Below, one piece after another: positions 1 through 8,800 of a DNA stretch of 64,000 nt (positions are counted from its first letter, which is position 1; each line of letters starts with the position of its first letter). The DNA comes from an uncultured Blautia sp. (GTDB lineage Bacteria; Bacillota; Clostridia; Lachnospirales; Lachnospiraceae). The position numbers and the translations under genes are program-made. The notes under the pieces are model-generated. The model saw nothing but the letters and a program-made list of their open reading frames with translations. It searched no databases and was not told where the DNA came from. Where the stretch lies: the NCBI GenBank assembly GCA_902476765.1, contig CABSEJ010000002.1, positions 4,282-68,281 of the forward strand, given 5' to 3'.

Positions 1-274
1 AAACGCTACCTCTGTAGGCATGTCTCCCAACACAGAGGCCTGTCCGATTACCGATTCCAGCCTGCTTTATCCTGAGCTTGCTGTGGCAGACATTATCTAT
101 TCTCCCTGGGAAACCCGTCTGCTGTCCATGGCAAGAGAAAGAGGCTGCCAGGCTTTCAACGGCTTTTCCATGTTGATTTACCAGGGAGCCGCCGCCTTCT
201 CCGTCTGGACCGGGCAGGATATGCCGGTGGAAGAAGTAAAAACCTTTATCCGCAGCTATATTTCCCGGAAATAG
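1..274 (+). CDS. aroE: Shikimate dehydrogenase, C-terminal part (cut by window edge)
   Basis: The reading frame is open from base 2 and begins with Asn-Ala-Thr-Ser-Val-Gly-Met, the conserved NATxxGM motif of shikimate dehydrogenases. It continues with VADIIYSPWET, then NGFSMLIYQGAAAF and WTG, all in the order typical of the family's C-terminal end. The protein reduces 3-dehydroshikimate to shikimate with NADPH in aromatic amino acid synthesis, in the cytoplasm. Only about the last 90 residues are present. The gene converges on mogA, with 5 bp between the two stop codons. The family assignment is firm; a quinate/shikimate (YdiB-type) paralogue cannot be excluded without the N-terminal half. 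Confidence 0.9.
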   Translation, partial: NATSVGMSPNTEACPITDSSLLYPELAVADIIYSPWETRLLSMARERGCQAFNGFSMLIYQGAAAFSVWTGQDMPVEEVKTFIRSYISRK

Positions 275-279
275 TCTCT

Positions 280-771
280 CTATTTTTCTCCGCAGTTTTT
301 CGCTGCTTCTCTTAAAATGTCAATGCCATGTCCCAGGTGAGGCAGGATGTATTCCAGACATTCCCGCACTGCCTTGGGACTTCCCGGCAGATTCACAATC
401 AAGGTTTTGTTTCGGATTCCTGCTGCCTGGCGGCTCAGCATGGCCCTTTTGGTAAACTGCATGCTATAAGCCCGCATGGCCTCCGGAATCCCGGGAACCA
501 TTTTCTGGCAAATATCCCGGGTAGCCTCAGGCATACAATCTCTGGGAGAAAAGCCGGTTCCTCCTGTAGTCAGAATCAAATCTGCTTTGTCCTCATCCGC
601 CAGAAGCGCCAGCTCTCTGGCCAGCCATTCTCTCTCATCGGGCAAAAGCTTTGTATACACTATCTCATACCCTGCCTCCTTTAACATTTCACAGATAACC
701 GGGCCGCTTTTGTCTTCCCTCTCTCCACGGTATCCGCTGTCGCTGGAGGTAATCACTGCTGCTCTTCTCAT
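280..771 (-). CDS. mogA: Molybdopterin adenylyltransferase-like protein (MogA/MoaB family)
   Basis: This 163-residue cytoplasmic protein has the MoCF-biosynthesis fold: [17 protein letters not shown] near the start, [18 protein letters not shown] in the middle (the GGTG loop binding molybdopterin and the following acidic residue), and [12 protein letters not shown] near the end. Members of the family adenylylate molybdopterin before molybdate insertion. Its ATG overlaps the moaC stop by 4 bp, so the two are translationally coupled. The length is normal for a single-domain MogA/MoaB. MogA and MoaB cannot be told apart reliably from sequence alone. No molybdoenzyme is encoded in the window. Confidence 0.85.
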   Translation of the reverse strand: MRRAAVITSSDSGYRGEREDKSGPVICEMLKEAGYEIVYTKLLPDEREWLARELALLADEDKADLILTTGGTGFSPRDCMPEATRDICQKMVPGIPEAMRAYSMQFTKRAMLSRQAAGIRNKTLIVNLPGSPKAVRECLEYILPHLGHGIDILREAAKNCGEK

Positions 772-1289
772 AACTCCTCGTCCTTTCCACTGGATTTTTC
801 TATATGATCATTATAGTGGAAATCTCCGCTTTTTCCTCCGGTTTTTTCCACCAGATGAATGTCACCTATACACATGCCCTTATCCAGTGCCTTGCACATG
901 TCATATATGGTGAGCAAGGCTCCGCTGACCCCCGTAAGTGCCTCCATCTCAACCCCTGTTTTTCCTTGAGTTTTCACCTTGCAGAACGCTGTAATCTTTC
1001 CTTCCTCTCTGGAAATCAGAAATTCCAGGCTGCATTTTTCAATCAACAAGGTATGACACATGGGTATCAGATTAGCAGTCTGCTTCACCGCCATTATACC
1101 CGCCACCTGGGCCACTGCCAGCACATCTCCTTTTTTCAGGGATTTGCTGCAGACTGCTTCCATAATCTCCGGGCTCACATAGATAGACCCCTGAGCCAGG
1201 GCCGTTCTTGTGGTAATGGCTTTCTGGGAAACATCCACCATACGGGCGTTTCCCTTCTCGTCAAAATGAGTCAGATTTTTCTCTTCCAC
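768..1289 (-). CDS. moaC: Cyclic pyranopterin monophosphate synthase MoaC
   Basis: This 173-residue protein matches MoaC, which converts the GTP-derived 3',8-cyclic intermediate into cyclic pyranopterin monophosphate in molybdenum cofactor synthesis. Visible family motifs are MVDVSQK near the N terminus, [28 protein letters not shown] (active-site His), [23 protein letters not shown], and [13 protein letters not shown] at the C terminus. A GTG start at 1289 is chosen because AGGAGG lies 5 bases upstream. The longer open frame to 1409 runs through a hairpin region and the ftsZ terminator and does not resemble MoaC. It is followed by mogA with a 4-bp overlap. The pair follows ftsZ but is cut off from it by a terminator. 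Confidence 0.9.
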   Translation of the reverse strand: MEEKNLTHFDEKGNARMVDVSQKAITTRTALAQGSIYVSPEIMEAVCSKSLKKGDVLAVAQVAGIMAVKQTANLIPMCHTLLIEKCSLEFLISREEGKITAFCKVKTQGKTGVEMEALTGVSGALLTIYDMCKALDKGMCIGDIHLVEKTGGKSGDFHYNDHIEKSSGKDEEL

Positions 1290-1332
1290 TTTTTCCTCCT
1301 GTCTTTTTCTGCAAAAATAGTTCTCTCCTATG

Positions 1333-1365
1333 TCCGTACAGACGGACAAGCCAGCTTGCCGTCTG
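1333..1365 (-). promoter_or_regulatory. Competing hairpins in the moaC leader
   Basis: Read on the minus strand, CAGACGG can pair with CCGTCTG. The same second arm, read as GTCCGT, can instead pair with ACGGAC just downstream. The two stems share bases and exclude each other, which is the layout of an attenuator or riboswitch expression platform. The pair ends about 44 bases before the GTG start of moaC. I could not match it to the molybdenum-cofactor riboswitch by eye, so the regulatory role is inference. Confidence 0.35.
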
Positions 1366-1393
1366 CACAGCCGCAGTCCGGGGCTTTCATTGT

Positions 1394-1445
1394 AAAAAGG
1401 CTGCTGCATTAAGCCTTTGTTTTCTTTTTGCTTAATGCAACAGCC
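1394..1445 (-). terminator. Intrinsic terminator after ftsZ
   Basis: Arms GCTTAATGCAACAGCC (1430-1445) and GGCTGCTGCATTAAGC (1399-1414) pair at 15 of 16 positions. On the minus strand the stem is followed by TTTTTACA. It lies 12 bp past the ftsZ stop and separates ftsZ from moaC-mogA. Part of the stem sequence recurs at 59187-59203. Confidence 0.8.
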
Positions 1446-1456
1446 CTGCTGTTTTC

Positions 1457-2623
1457 TTATCTTCTGTTTTTCAGGAAATCCGGAATCTGAATGTCCTTCT
1501 GCTGCACGGTGCTCTTAAACTGAGGCTGCTGGAAGGTTGGCTGCTGGAAAGTAGGCATTGTATAGCCGGACTGCTGTGGCTGGGCCTGAGGCTGTCTCTG
1601 CGTCTGGGCTTTCGGAGCCTTTTCTCCTCTGCTTCCTTTTTTTTCTCTGGTAACGCTGGCTTTTCTGGCTGTCTCGTCGTCCAGACCTGTAGCGATTACT
1701 GTGATTCTTACAAAATCAGCTTCCTTATCGTCATACAGGGCACCGAAGATAATGTTTGTATCTTCTCCTGTAAGATTCTGTACATAAGTTGCCGCATCGT
1801 TAGCATCCATAAGAGAAATATCTCCGGATACATTGATAATAACATGGGAAGCGCCCTCAATGGTGGTCTCCAGCAACGGGCTGGATACAGCCTGCTGAAC
1901 AGCTTCCATAGCCTTGTCGTCACCCTTGCCCTCTCCGATACCGATATGGGCAATTCCTTTATCAATCATAACTGTCTGCACATCTGCAAAGTCCAGATTG
2001 ATAAGAGCCGGCAGATTGATAAGGTCTGTAATACCCTGTACAGCCTGCTGCAGAACCTCGTCCGCTTTCTTCAGTGCCTCCGGCATGGAAGTACGGCGGT
2101 CAACGATTTCCAGAAGACGGTCGTTTGGAATGATAATCAGAGTATCTACGTTTTCTTTCAGTTTTTCTATTCCGGTAAGAGCGTTGCTCATACGGGTCTT
2201 GGCTTCAAAGCGGAAAGGCTTAGTTACAACGCCTACAGTAAGGATTCCCATTTCTTTGGCAACCCCTGCTACCACAGGAGCCGCACCGGTTCCTGTTCCG
2301 CCGCCCATACCACAGGTAACAAATACCATATCTGCTCCCTGGATGGCCTGCTTAATCTCTTCAATACTTTCCTCTGCTGCCTTCTCGCCGATTTCCGGCT
2401 TTGCGCCGGCACCAAGTCCTTTTGTCAGCTTCTCTCCAATCTGAATGACAGTTGGGGCCTTGCACAAAGTCAGTGCCTGCTTATCTGTATTTACACCTAT
2501 AAATTCAACGCCGCCGATGGCTTCCTCCACCATTCGGTTTACTGCGTTATTTCCAGCTCCGCCTACGCCGATAACAATAATTTTAGCAGATGATTCCGCC
2601 TCGTTTGTCATGATTTCTAACAC
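1457..2623 (-). CDS. ftsZ: Cell division GTPase FtsZ
   Basis: A 388-residue tubulin homologue that polymerises into the cytokinetic ring. Its N-terminal GTPase shows [14 protein letters not shown] and the tubulin signature [13 protein letters not shown]. The T7-loop region [13 protein letters not shown] follows. A Gln/Pro-rich linker (about residues 325-375) ends in the conserved tail [11 protein letters not shown], which docks onto membrane anchors such as FtsA or SepF. The GTG start at 2623 is preceded by AGGAGG at 7 bases. A good sigma-A-like promoter lies in the 249-bp gap to ftsQ, so ftsZ can be expressed apart from the upstream dcw genes. FtsA is not encoded next to it, as it is in many bacteria. 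Confidence 0.98.
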   Translation of the reverse strand: MLEIMTNEAESSAKIIVIGVGGAGNNAVNRMVEEAIGGVEFIGVNTDKQALTLCKAPTVIQIGEKLTKGLGAGAKPEIGEKAAEESIEEIKQAIQGADMVFVTCGMGGGTGTGAAPVVAGVAKEMGILTVGVVTKPFRFEAKTRMSNALTGIEKLKENVDTLIIIPNDRLLEIVDRRTSMPEALKKADEVLQQAVQGITDLINLPALINLDFADVQTVMIDKGIAHIGIGEGKGDDKAMEAVQQAVSSPLLETTIEGASHVIINVSGDISLMDANDAATYVQNLTGEDTNIIFGALYDDKEADFVRITVIATGLDDETARKASVTREKKGSRGEKAPKAQTQRQPQAQPQQSGYTMPTFQQPTFQQPQFKSTVQQKDIQIPDFLKNRR

Positions 2624-2750
2624 GGTATTTCCTCCTTTAGCTCCCTTGTATAATCTAAATGATATTACATTTCTCTTCTCTTTATTTTCCGGTTTATCCG
2701 GTATGTATTTGTCTGTACTATCCAGTCATTCTCTTGATACATATAGATAT

Positions 2751-2779
2751 ATAATAGCTTTTTTTCCTGAATTTATCAA
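2751..2779 (-). promoter_or_regulatory. ftsZ promoter
   Basis: On the minus strand TTGATA (2774-2779) and TATTAT (2751-2756) are 17 bp apart, a near-consensus vegetative promoter. Transcription would start near 2744, leaving a leader of about 120 bases before the ftsZ start. The rest of the ftsQ-ftsZ gap holds no gene. Confidence 0.65.
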
Positions 2780-2872
2780 CCGGTATTTTCAGAATTTCAT
2801 AAAAAATTTAAACTTTCTGTTACGGTGTCGGGCTACTGTGTGAACAGTAACAACTTTCTTTCCAGTCCTTTC

Positions 2873-3802
2873 TCAGTGGTTTCCTGTATCTGCAGAATCC
2901 GAACCGTCGCTGTACTCAATATCCGGCACGTCTTCCTCCTGGTCTTCTTCCTCATCCCGGCTTCTTGAAGAATTCACATCTTCATCGCTGCTGTCTGAGG
3001 AATTACTTCTGGAACTGCCCTCTGAGGATTCCTCATCTTCCCAATCCTGGGAGGTATCGGTTCCCTCTTCGTCTCCGCTGTCCTGAGTGGTATCGTCAAA
3101 CACTACGCTTCTGGTATCTTCTGTAATATTTTCCAAGTGAAGGATTCCGGTACGTCCCTCCAGATATGGAAGAATTCCAACCATACGATTGATTTTTTCA
3201 TCCATGTTTTCATCGTCTCCCAGACGCACTTCTATGTTCCCATAGTACAGCACAAGCTGGTTCAGTTCATTAAATACCAGCCTGTCCGGCTTTTCCTCCA
3301 TTTTCTCCAACATCTTTCCCACACTTAACAGGGTGTTAAGCTTTCCGGTACTGATTCCCTTCAGTTTTTCCCCCTGCTGAACTTCTTTTACATTGATACC
3401 CTCTATCATAGGAATATTTTCAATGGGCTCTTCCGTGATTATCTGAATGATTCCCTGGCGGTCAAAATTCACACAGCGTCCCTGGTATTCAATATATCCC
3501 ACCAGCTGTTTTTCTTTCACCTGGAGAATCAGAGTGTTTCTATCCTTTCGCACAACCGACACCTGTTCAATCATGCTGGCATCTTTTGTTTCTTTTTCTG
3601 TGTTGATGAATCCGGCCAAAATGGAATTTTTGGCCAGAGGCACATCCAGAATCATATTTTTTATCTGCTCGTCTGAGTAGAAGCTGTTGCCCTCCACCTT
3701 TACACTGGTAACCTGGAAGCCCAGAAAAAATACCAGCACAAAAATCAGGAGGGCCGCCGCTGCGGCCTCTATGATAATTCGTATTATTTTTCTTCCGCTC
3801 AT
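2873..3802 (-). CDS. ftsQ: Cell division protein FtsQ/DivIB
   Basis: A 309-residue bitopic membrane protein. A short cytoplasmic segment and one membrane helix (about residues 8-30) are followed by an extracellular POTRA domain beginning VTSVKVEGNSFYSDEQIKN, and then by the beta domain. From about residue 235 the chain is a low-complexity acidic/serine tail (runs of Asp, Glu and Ser), longer than in many DivIB proteins. In the divisome DivIB bridges FtsL/DivIC with the septal transpeptidase. It starts 9 bp after murA in the same operon. The acidic tail is disordered by composition; its role is unknown. Confidence 0.88.
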   Translation of the reverse strand: MSGRKIIRIIIEAAAAALLIFVLVFFLGFQVTSVKVEGNSFYSDEQIKNMILDVPLAKNSILAGFINTEKETKDASMIEQVSVVRKDRNTLILQVKEKQLVGYIEYQGRCVNFDRQGIIQIITEEPIENIPMIEGINVKEVQQGEKLKGISTGKLNTLLSVGKMLEKMEEKPDRLVFNELNQLVLYYGNIEVRLGDDENMDEKINRMVGILPYLEGRTGILHLENITEDTRSVVFDDTTQDSGDEEGTDTSQDWEDEESSEGSSRSNSSDSSDEDVNSSRSRDEEEDQEEDVPDIEYSDGSDSADTGNH

Positions 3803-3811
3803 ATACGTCTC

Positions 3812-5059
3812 CTAATCCCTGGCTGTCTTAGCGCCAAGACAATTCAGGTCTCTGCAAATATCCTCGTATCCTCTCTCAATGAAATTCCGGTTTTCTACAT
3901 AAGTCTCTCCCCTGGCCGCCAGACCTGCTACCACGAGAGCAGCACCTCCCCGAAGCTCCTGAGCTTCCACCCGGGTTCCCGAAAGACTGCCTCCCCGGAT
4001 TATGGCTTCTCTTCCACACACCTCAATATCAGCCCCCATTTTTATTAACTGAGCGGCTGTTTTAAAGCGGTCCTCAAAAATATTCTCCCGAATCCTGCTT
4101 TCCCCTTTTGCACAGGATAAAACTGCCATAAACACAGACTGAAGGTCCGTGGGAAAGCCTGGATACACCTGAGTCTGAAGATTTTCCAGAGGCAGTACAG
4201 CCCTGCGGCTGCACAAAGACAGTTTACCACTGTTCCAGGTATATTGTCCACCTATTTTCTCATAGGCCCGAAGAAGAGCCCCCATTTCCTCCACCGGAGC
4301 ATCTAAAAGTACACCGGTTCCCCTGGTTATGGCGCTGGCACACACATAGGTTCCGGCTGCTATCCTGTCTGACGGTACTTTAAAGACCGTATCATGAAGC
4401 CTTTCCACACCCCGAATTCTAACACAGCCTGTTCCTTCACCTATGATATCAGCCCCTGCCTTTTTCAGAAATCTGCATAGCCAGGTAACTTCCGGTTCCA
4501 CAGACCCACCCTGTATCACAGTGCTTCCTTTGGCGCAGACAGCTCCCAGCACAGCGTTCTGTGTAGCACCTACGCTGGCTTTTGGAAAGGAAATATCGGC
4601 CCCTCTCAAACCTGAGGTCTCTCCAATCAGCATGCCTTCCTCCTCACGAAAAGAAGCTCCCAGACTATTCAAGGCTTTCAAATGCAAATCAATGGGTCTG
4701 GCACCAATGACACAACCCCCGGGATAGGGAACCCGGGCTTTTCCACACCGACCAAGAAGGCTGCCAAGAAGCACAATGGAGGAGCGCATTTTCTCGCCCA
4801 GACAGGCATCTGCCTGACAGCATGTAAGCTCCTTTGTCTCTATAATCAAGGTATTTCCCTGCCACCTGACCTTGGCTCCCAGCTTTTCCAGAAGCTGCCC
4901 CATAAGCATAACATCTGCAATTTTCGGACAGCCAAGCAGCACAGTTGTTCCTTTTATTAAAAGAGCGGCCGCCATCACTGGCAGTGCCGCATTTTTAGAA
5001 CCCTGTATTCTCACTTCACCGTCTAAAGGAATTCCCCCTGTAACCCTTATTCCATTCAA
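3812..5059 (-). CDS. murA: UDP-N-acetylglucosamine 1-carboxyvinyltransferase (MurA)
   Basis: A 415-residue enzyme that transfers enolpyruvate from PEP to UDP-GlcNAc, the first committed step of peptidoglycan synthesis. It has the N-terminal IQGSKNAALPVMAAALL motif with the UDP-GlcNAc-binding Lys/Asn. The active-site loop PGGCVIGARPIDLH keeps the PEP- and fosfomycin-binding Cys. FPTDLQSVFMAVL and IFEDRF complete the pattern. The open frame extends upstream into ftsW, but the protein begins at a TTG (5059) with AGAGGAG 8 bases before it; a GTG nine bases further upstream is the alternative. It occupies the slot where murG usually stands, between ftsW and ftsQ. Confidence 0.93.
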   Translation of the reverse strand: MNGIRVTGGIPLDGEVRIQGSKNAALPVMAAALLIKGTTVLLGCPKIADVMLMGQLLEKLGAKVRWQGNTLIIETKELTCCQADACLGEKMRSSIVLLGSLLGRCGKARVPYPGGCVIGARPIDLHLKALNSLGASFREEEGMLIGETSGLRGADISFPKASVGATQNAVLGAVCAKGSTVIQGGSVEPEVTWLCRFLKKAGADIIGEGTGCVRIRGVERLHDTVFKVPSDRIAAGTYVCASAITRGTGVLLDAPVEEMGALLRAYEKIGGQYTWNSGKLSLCSRRAVLPLENLQTQVYPGFPTDLQSVFMAVLSCAKGESRIRENIFEDRFKTAAQLIKMGADIEVCGREAIIRGGSLSGTRVEAQELRGGAALVVAGLAARGETYVENRNFIERGYEDICRDLNCLGAKTARD

Positions 5060-5166
5060 GTCATACACTCCTCTTATAAACCGTTCCAGACAAAACCTAT
5101 CTGAAATTATTTTATGCGCCTTCCTATAGATTGGTGAATTTCTCTGTTTTTGTAACGATACACTAC

Positions 5167-6255
5167 CTACTTTTCCCTTTGGCGGCTGACAGAGAGCGCC
5201 AGCCCCATTTCCGCCAGCAGAAACAAGACCGAGGTCCCCCCATAACTGACAAAGGGCAAAGTGATTCCTGTATTGGGAATAGTGTTGGTTACTACTGCAA
5301 TGTTTAAAATCACCTGCATGGCCATATGACCCATTATCCCCGCTCCAACCAAGGCTCCCGCCAAATCCCGGGCATGGGTAGCAATTACCATAAGACGCCA
5401 TATGAGAAGACCGAACAGAAGAATCAAAAGGCAGGCACCTACCAGGCCGGTCTCCTCACAGATGATAGAAAAAATCATGTCATTTTGGGCCTCCGGCACA
5501 AATCCCAGCTTTTGCAGGCTGCTGCCCAGTCCTTTACCGAAAATCCCTCCGCTGCCTATAGCGTAAAGCCCCTGTATGGTCTGGAATCCTTTCTCATAAG
5601 CCTCAGGATTCCTCCAGATAGCCAGACGTTCCAGGCGGTAACTGGCCATTCCCAGAAAAATACCGATAAATACCAGGCCTGCAACCCCGATTCCCACAAA
5701 GGGCAGGTATCTGGGATTGGACACAAATATCAATATAACACCGATTCCCAGAATAATAATGGCGGTACTCAGATTGCTGGCTCCCACCAAACCTACAATG
5801 GGCAGCAGCAAGGCCATGGTTCCCGCCATATAAAAAATCCCCCTTTTCTTTTCCTCCCCCCTGGTAATCACCCAGGTGAGAAGCAGAATCACCGCCACCT
5901 TGGCAAATTCCGAGGGCTGAAAAGACAGGGGCCCTATAGACAGCCACCGCTTGGAGCCGTTATATTCATCTCCGAACAGAAGTACCATCAGAGACAGCAC
6001 CAGGGAAATTCCATACCAAAGGCCTGCAGTTTTTACCAGAATATGATAATCCATACAGGAAACCAGGTACATGCCCATAAGCCCCAGAGAGGTGGCGAAA
6101 AGCTGTTTCTTAAAATAATAGGCAGAGTCATGGAACTTTACTCTGCCGTTATATGCGCTGGTACTATAAAGGAATATAAGACCGCACACAAGTAAGACCA
6201 CAACCAAAATCAGAAGAATCCCGTCAAACTGACACCCCTTTTTTTCTCTTTCCAA
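5167..6255 (-). CDS. ftsW: Septal peptidoglycan polymerase FtsW (SEDS family; SpoVE is the alternative)
   Basis: A 362-residue polytopic protein with about ten membrane segments, the normal size for FtsW/RodA/SpoVE glycosyltransferases. Family hallmarks include KRWLSIGPLSFQPSEFAKVAVIL (the conserved W/Q-P-S-E region), QGLYAIGSGGIFGKGLG, PEAQNDMIFSIICEETG and the C-terminal NTGITLPFVSYGGTS. It polymerises lipid II together with a class B PBP. The dcw position supports a septal role. A sporulation-specific SpoVE role is possible because the operon downstream of 10.6 kb starts with a SpoVD-like PBP and may have a sporulation promoter. Confidence 0.9.
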   Translation of the reverse strand: MEREKKGCQFDGILLILVVVLLVCGLIFLYSTSAYNGRVKFHDSAYYFKKQLFATSLGLMGMYLVSCMDYHILVKTAGLWYGISLVLSLMVLLFGDEYNGSKRWLSIGPLSFQPSEFAKVAVILLLTWVITRGEEKKRGIFYMAGTMALLLPIVGLVGASNLSTAIIILGIGVILIFVSNPRYLPFVGIGVAGLVFIGIFLGMASYRLERLAIWRNPEAYEKGFQTIQGLYAIGSGGIFGKGLGSSLQKLGFVPEAQNDMIFSIICEETGLVGACLLILLFGLLIWRLMVIATHARDLAGALVGAGIMGHMAMQVILNIAVVTNTIPNTGITLPFVSYGGTSVLFLLAEMGLALSVSRQREK

Positions 6256-6378
6256 TACGCCTAATCCTCCAGGGTATTCTTCTAATTATATGGCTGTTTT
6301 TTTTCATATATGACCTGTGTGAAGAGCGCCCCTTAAATAGGGCTTTTGCTTCTGTCTCCCACAGAGTTTTCCGGAAAT

Positions 6379-7758
6379 CTACCGGTTTTCCAGCTCTCTT
6401 ACATATTCCTTAAACATATCTCCACGCTGTTCATAATTATCAAACTGTCCCCAGCTTGCACAGGCCGGAGATAAAAGAACTGCGTCTCCCTCCCTGGCCT
6501 TCTGAGCACAGATTTCCACTGCCTCCTTCAGGCTGTCAGCCAGAATGGTATGTTCAAAACCACAGGCATGGGCGGCCTCCCGGATTTTTTCCCTGGTCTG
6601 GCCGATAAGCACCAGATAACGCACCTTGCCCTCAAAGGACTGAATCCACTCCTCGTAGGAAGACTCCTTGTCATAGCCGCCCCCAATAAGCAGGGTAGGA
6701 CGGTTCATGGCCTGGATTCCTTTTATCGCTGCATCCGGGTTGGTACCCTTGGAGTCATTATAATAAGCCACGCCGTTTATTTCCTCCACAAATTCAATTC
6801 TGTGGGGTACTGCCTTAAATTTCATCACAGCGCTGCGGATAGTTTCAAGAGGCACGCCGGCACAGTAAGCCATGGCCCCGGCGGCCATAACATTCTCAAA
6901 ATTATGCTTGCCCAGAAGTTTCAGCTCTCCTGTTCTCACAATCTCCTGTTCCCGGCCATTCAGGCGAAGAATAATTTTATCTCCCTCCAGGAAAATTCCC
7001 TCCTCCAGTCTTCTCTCACTGGAAAAGAATACCACTCTGGCCGGGCATTTGGCTGCAAATTCTCTCAAAACCTGGTCCTCGTAATTAAGGATACAAAAAT
7101 CTTCTTTACTCTGGTTGGCTGTAATCAGCTCCTTCACACGGATATATTCTTCCATGGTATGATGCCGGTTTAAATGGTCCTCCGTAATATTCAAAATCGC
7201 TGAAACCTTAGGTGCAAAGGTATGGGTGGTCTCCAGCTGGAAACTGCTGATTTCTGCCACAGTATAGCTGTCCTCTTCCATGGAAAGAGCAGCCTCAGTA
7301 TAAGGATTGCCAATATTTCCCACCACAAAAACAGATGGACTGTGTGCCTTCATAATCTCTCCCAAGAGAGCAGTTGTGGTAGTTTTTCCATTGGTACCTG
7401 TAATAGCCAGCACTGTTCCGGCACCCATACGGTAAGCTAATTCTACCTCTCCCCATACAGGAACGCCGGCAGCCTTCATCCTCTCCACAGGAGGGATGTC
7501 CAAAGGCACTCCCGGGCTCATCACTGCCAGGTCCAGAGAAGCCGCCAGTTCCTCTGTCAGCTCTCCCAGCACAATCCTGCAGCTGCTGTCCGGAGAAAGC
7601 TTTTTCCTTATATCCTCTTCCCGAAGCTTATCATTTCCGTCGTATAAAACAACCCGGGCATGTGCTGCCTCTAAAAGTTTCACAGCGCCGATTCCGCTGA
7701 TTCCGCAGCCAAAAACCAGCACCTTTTTTCCTTCTAACTCTTTTCTATGCAATTCCAT
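6379..7758 (-). CDS. murD: UDP-N-acetylmuramoylalanine--D-glutamate ligase (MurD)
   Basis: A 459-residue cytoplasmic Mur ligase that adds D-Glu to UDP-MurNAc-L-Ala using ATP. The N-terminal Rossmann-like domain starts KVLVFGCGISGIGAVKLL. The ATP-binding loop is LAITGTNGKTTTTALLG, the metal and substrate region includes EISSFQLE and NITEDHLNRH, and the C-terminal domain carries YNDSKGTNPDAA and LSPACASWGQFDNYEQRGD, all diagnostic for MurD. It lies 21 bp after mraY in the same transcription unit and 123 bp before ftsW. Confidence 0.96.
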   Translation of the reverse strand: MELHRKELEGKKVLVFGCGISGIGAVKLLEAAHARVVLYDGNDKLREEDIRKKLSPDSSCRIVLGELTEELAASLDLAVMSPGVPLDIPPVERMKAAGVPVWGEVELAYRMGAGTVLAITGTNGKTTTTALLGEIMKAHSPSVFVVGNIGNPYTEAALSMEEDSYTVAEISSFQLETTHTFAPKVSAILNITEDHLNRHHTMEEYIRVKELITANQSKEDFCILNYEDQVLREFAAKCPARVVFFSSERRLEEGIFLEGDKIILRLNGREQEIVRTGELKLLGKHNFENVMAAGAMAYCAGVPLETIRSAVMKFKAVPHRIEFVEEINGVAYYNDSKGTNPDAAIKGIQAMNRPTLLIGGGYDKESSYEEWIQSFEGKVRYLVLIGQTREKIREAAHACGFEHTILADSLKEAVEICAQKAREGDAVLLSPACASWGQFDNYEQRGDMFKEYVRELENR

Positions 7759-7779
7759 TTTTCCTCTCCTTTTTTGGCC

Positions 7780-8739
7780 TTACACACCCATCAGGGCAAT
7801 GAGGCACAAAATTGCCGTCACTACAGAAAACACGGCTACCACTCTGGTTTCTGACCATCCGCAAAGCTCAAAGTGGTGATGAATAGGCGCCATCTTAAAG
7901 AACCTCTTTCCGTGGGTAGCCTTGAAATAGCTTACCTGAATCATAACGGAAAGTACCTCCACCACATAGATAAGTCCTACAATCAGAAGAAACAGGGGCA
8001 TCTGCAGCATATACGCAGTTCCGGCCACAAAGCCGCCCAGGGCCAGAGAACCGGTGTCTCCCATAAAAATCTTGGCCGGATACACATTAAACAGCAGAAA
8101 TCCCATAAGGGCTCCCACTACAGCACAGGTAATAGGCTCGATTCCGCTCTCTGTGCCGATAGCAACCACTGAGAAAAAGGTAGCTACCATAATAGTGACA
8201 GAGGAAGCCAGCCCATCCAAACCGTCGGTAAAGTTTACCCCATTCACTGCTCCGATAACTGCTACAAACAGCACGGGGATAGCCAGAATCCCTAAATCCA
8301 GCTCATAAGAAGGAAAGAAGGGAATTTTCATCCCCAGGGAAACATCGGTAAATCTCACCAGATAAAAGGCAAAGATAGCCGTCACTACAATCTGACATGC
8401 CATTTTCTGTGCCGGCATAAGCCCGTCCGAACGTTTCAGCACAACTTTCAGATAATCATCCAAAAATCCGATGATGCCAAAACCCAGCGTCAGAAAAAGC
8501 ACAGGAATAATTTTCGGATAATCTTTCACATAAAACAGGGACGTTACCACTGTGGACAAAAGGAAAATAATGCCTCCCATGGTGGGAGTGCCAGCCTTCT
8601 TTAAGTGGGACTGCACTCCCTCCACCCTTTCGGTCTGTCCCATCTTCAGTTTTCTCAAATAGGGAATGATAATCGGTCCCAAAATCACGCTGATGACAAA
8701 CGCCAAAAGCACCGGTACAACCATTTTAAAATCTGCCAT
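7780..8739 (-). CDS. mraY: Phospho-N-acetylmuramoyl-pentapeptide transferase (MraY)
   Basis: A 319-residue integral membrane enzyme that moves phospho-MurNAc-pentapeptide onto undecaprenyl phosphate, giving lipid I. About ten membrane segments are predicted. Signatures are GTPTMGGIIFLL, GFLDDYLKV (Asp-Asp motif), NFTDGLDGLASS, NVYPAKIFMGDTGSLALGG and the C-terminal APIHHHFELCGWSE (HHH motif). The ATG at 8739 is preferred over one four codons upstream because GAGG is then 6 bases away. It follows the SpoVD-like PBP gene by about 60 bp and leads into murD. Confidence 0.97.
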   Translation of the reverse strand: MADFKMVVPVLLAFVISVILGPIIIPYLRKLKMGQTERVEGVQSHLKKAGTPTMGGIIFLLSTVVTSLFYVKDYPKIIPVLFLTLGFGIIGFLDDYLKVVLKRSDGLMPAQKMACQIVVTAIFAFYLVRFTDVSLGMKIPFFPSYELDLGILAIPVLFVAVIGAVNGVNFTDGLDGLASSVTIMVATFFSVVAIGTESGIEPITCAVVGALMGFLLFNVYPAKIFMGDTGSLALGGFVAGTAYMLQMPLFLLIVGLIYVVEVLSVMIQVSYFKATHGKRFFKMAPIHHHFELCGWSETRVVAVFSVVTAILCLIALMGV

Positions 8740-8800
8740 AGTACACCTCATTTATATGTATTTTTTGCTCTTCCTAGTATAATGCTTTTTTTCCTGATTA

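Noticed and set aside
804..1412. Long plus-strand frames opposite moaC and similar frames opposite other genes
   Set aside because: They lie wholly antisense to well-recognised genes and have no family motifs or ribosome-binding sites.
2831..2856. Terminator between ftsQ and ftsZ (ACTGT/ACAGT dyad)
   Set aside because: The stem has about five pairs and no T run follows.
5060..5401. N-terminal extension of the murA frame by up to 114 residues
   Set aside because: The extension lies antiparallel-free but in a shifted frame inside ftsW, resembles nothing in MurA, and a good ribosome-binding site precedes the TTG at 5059.
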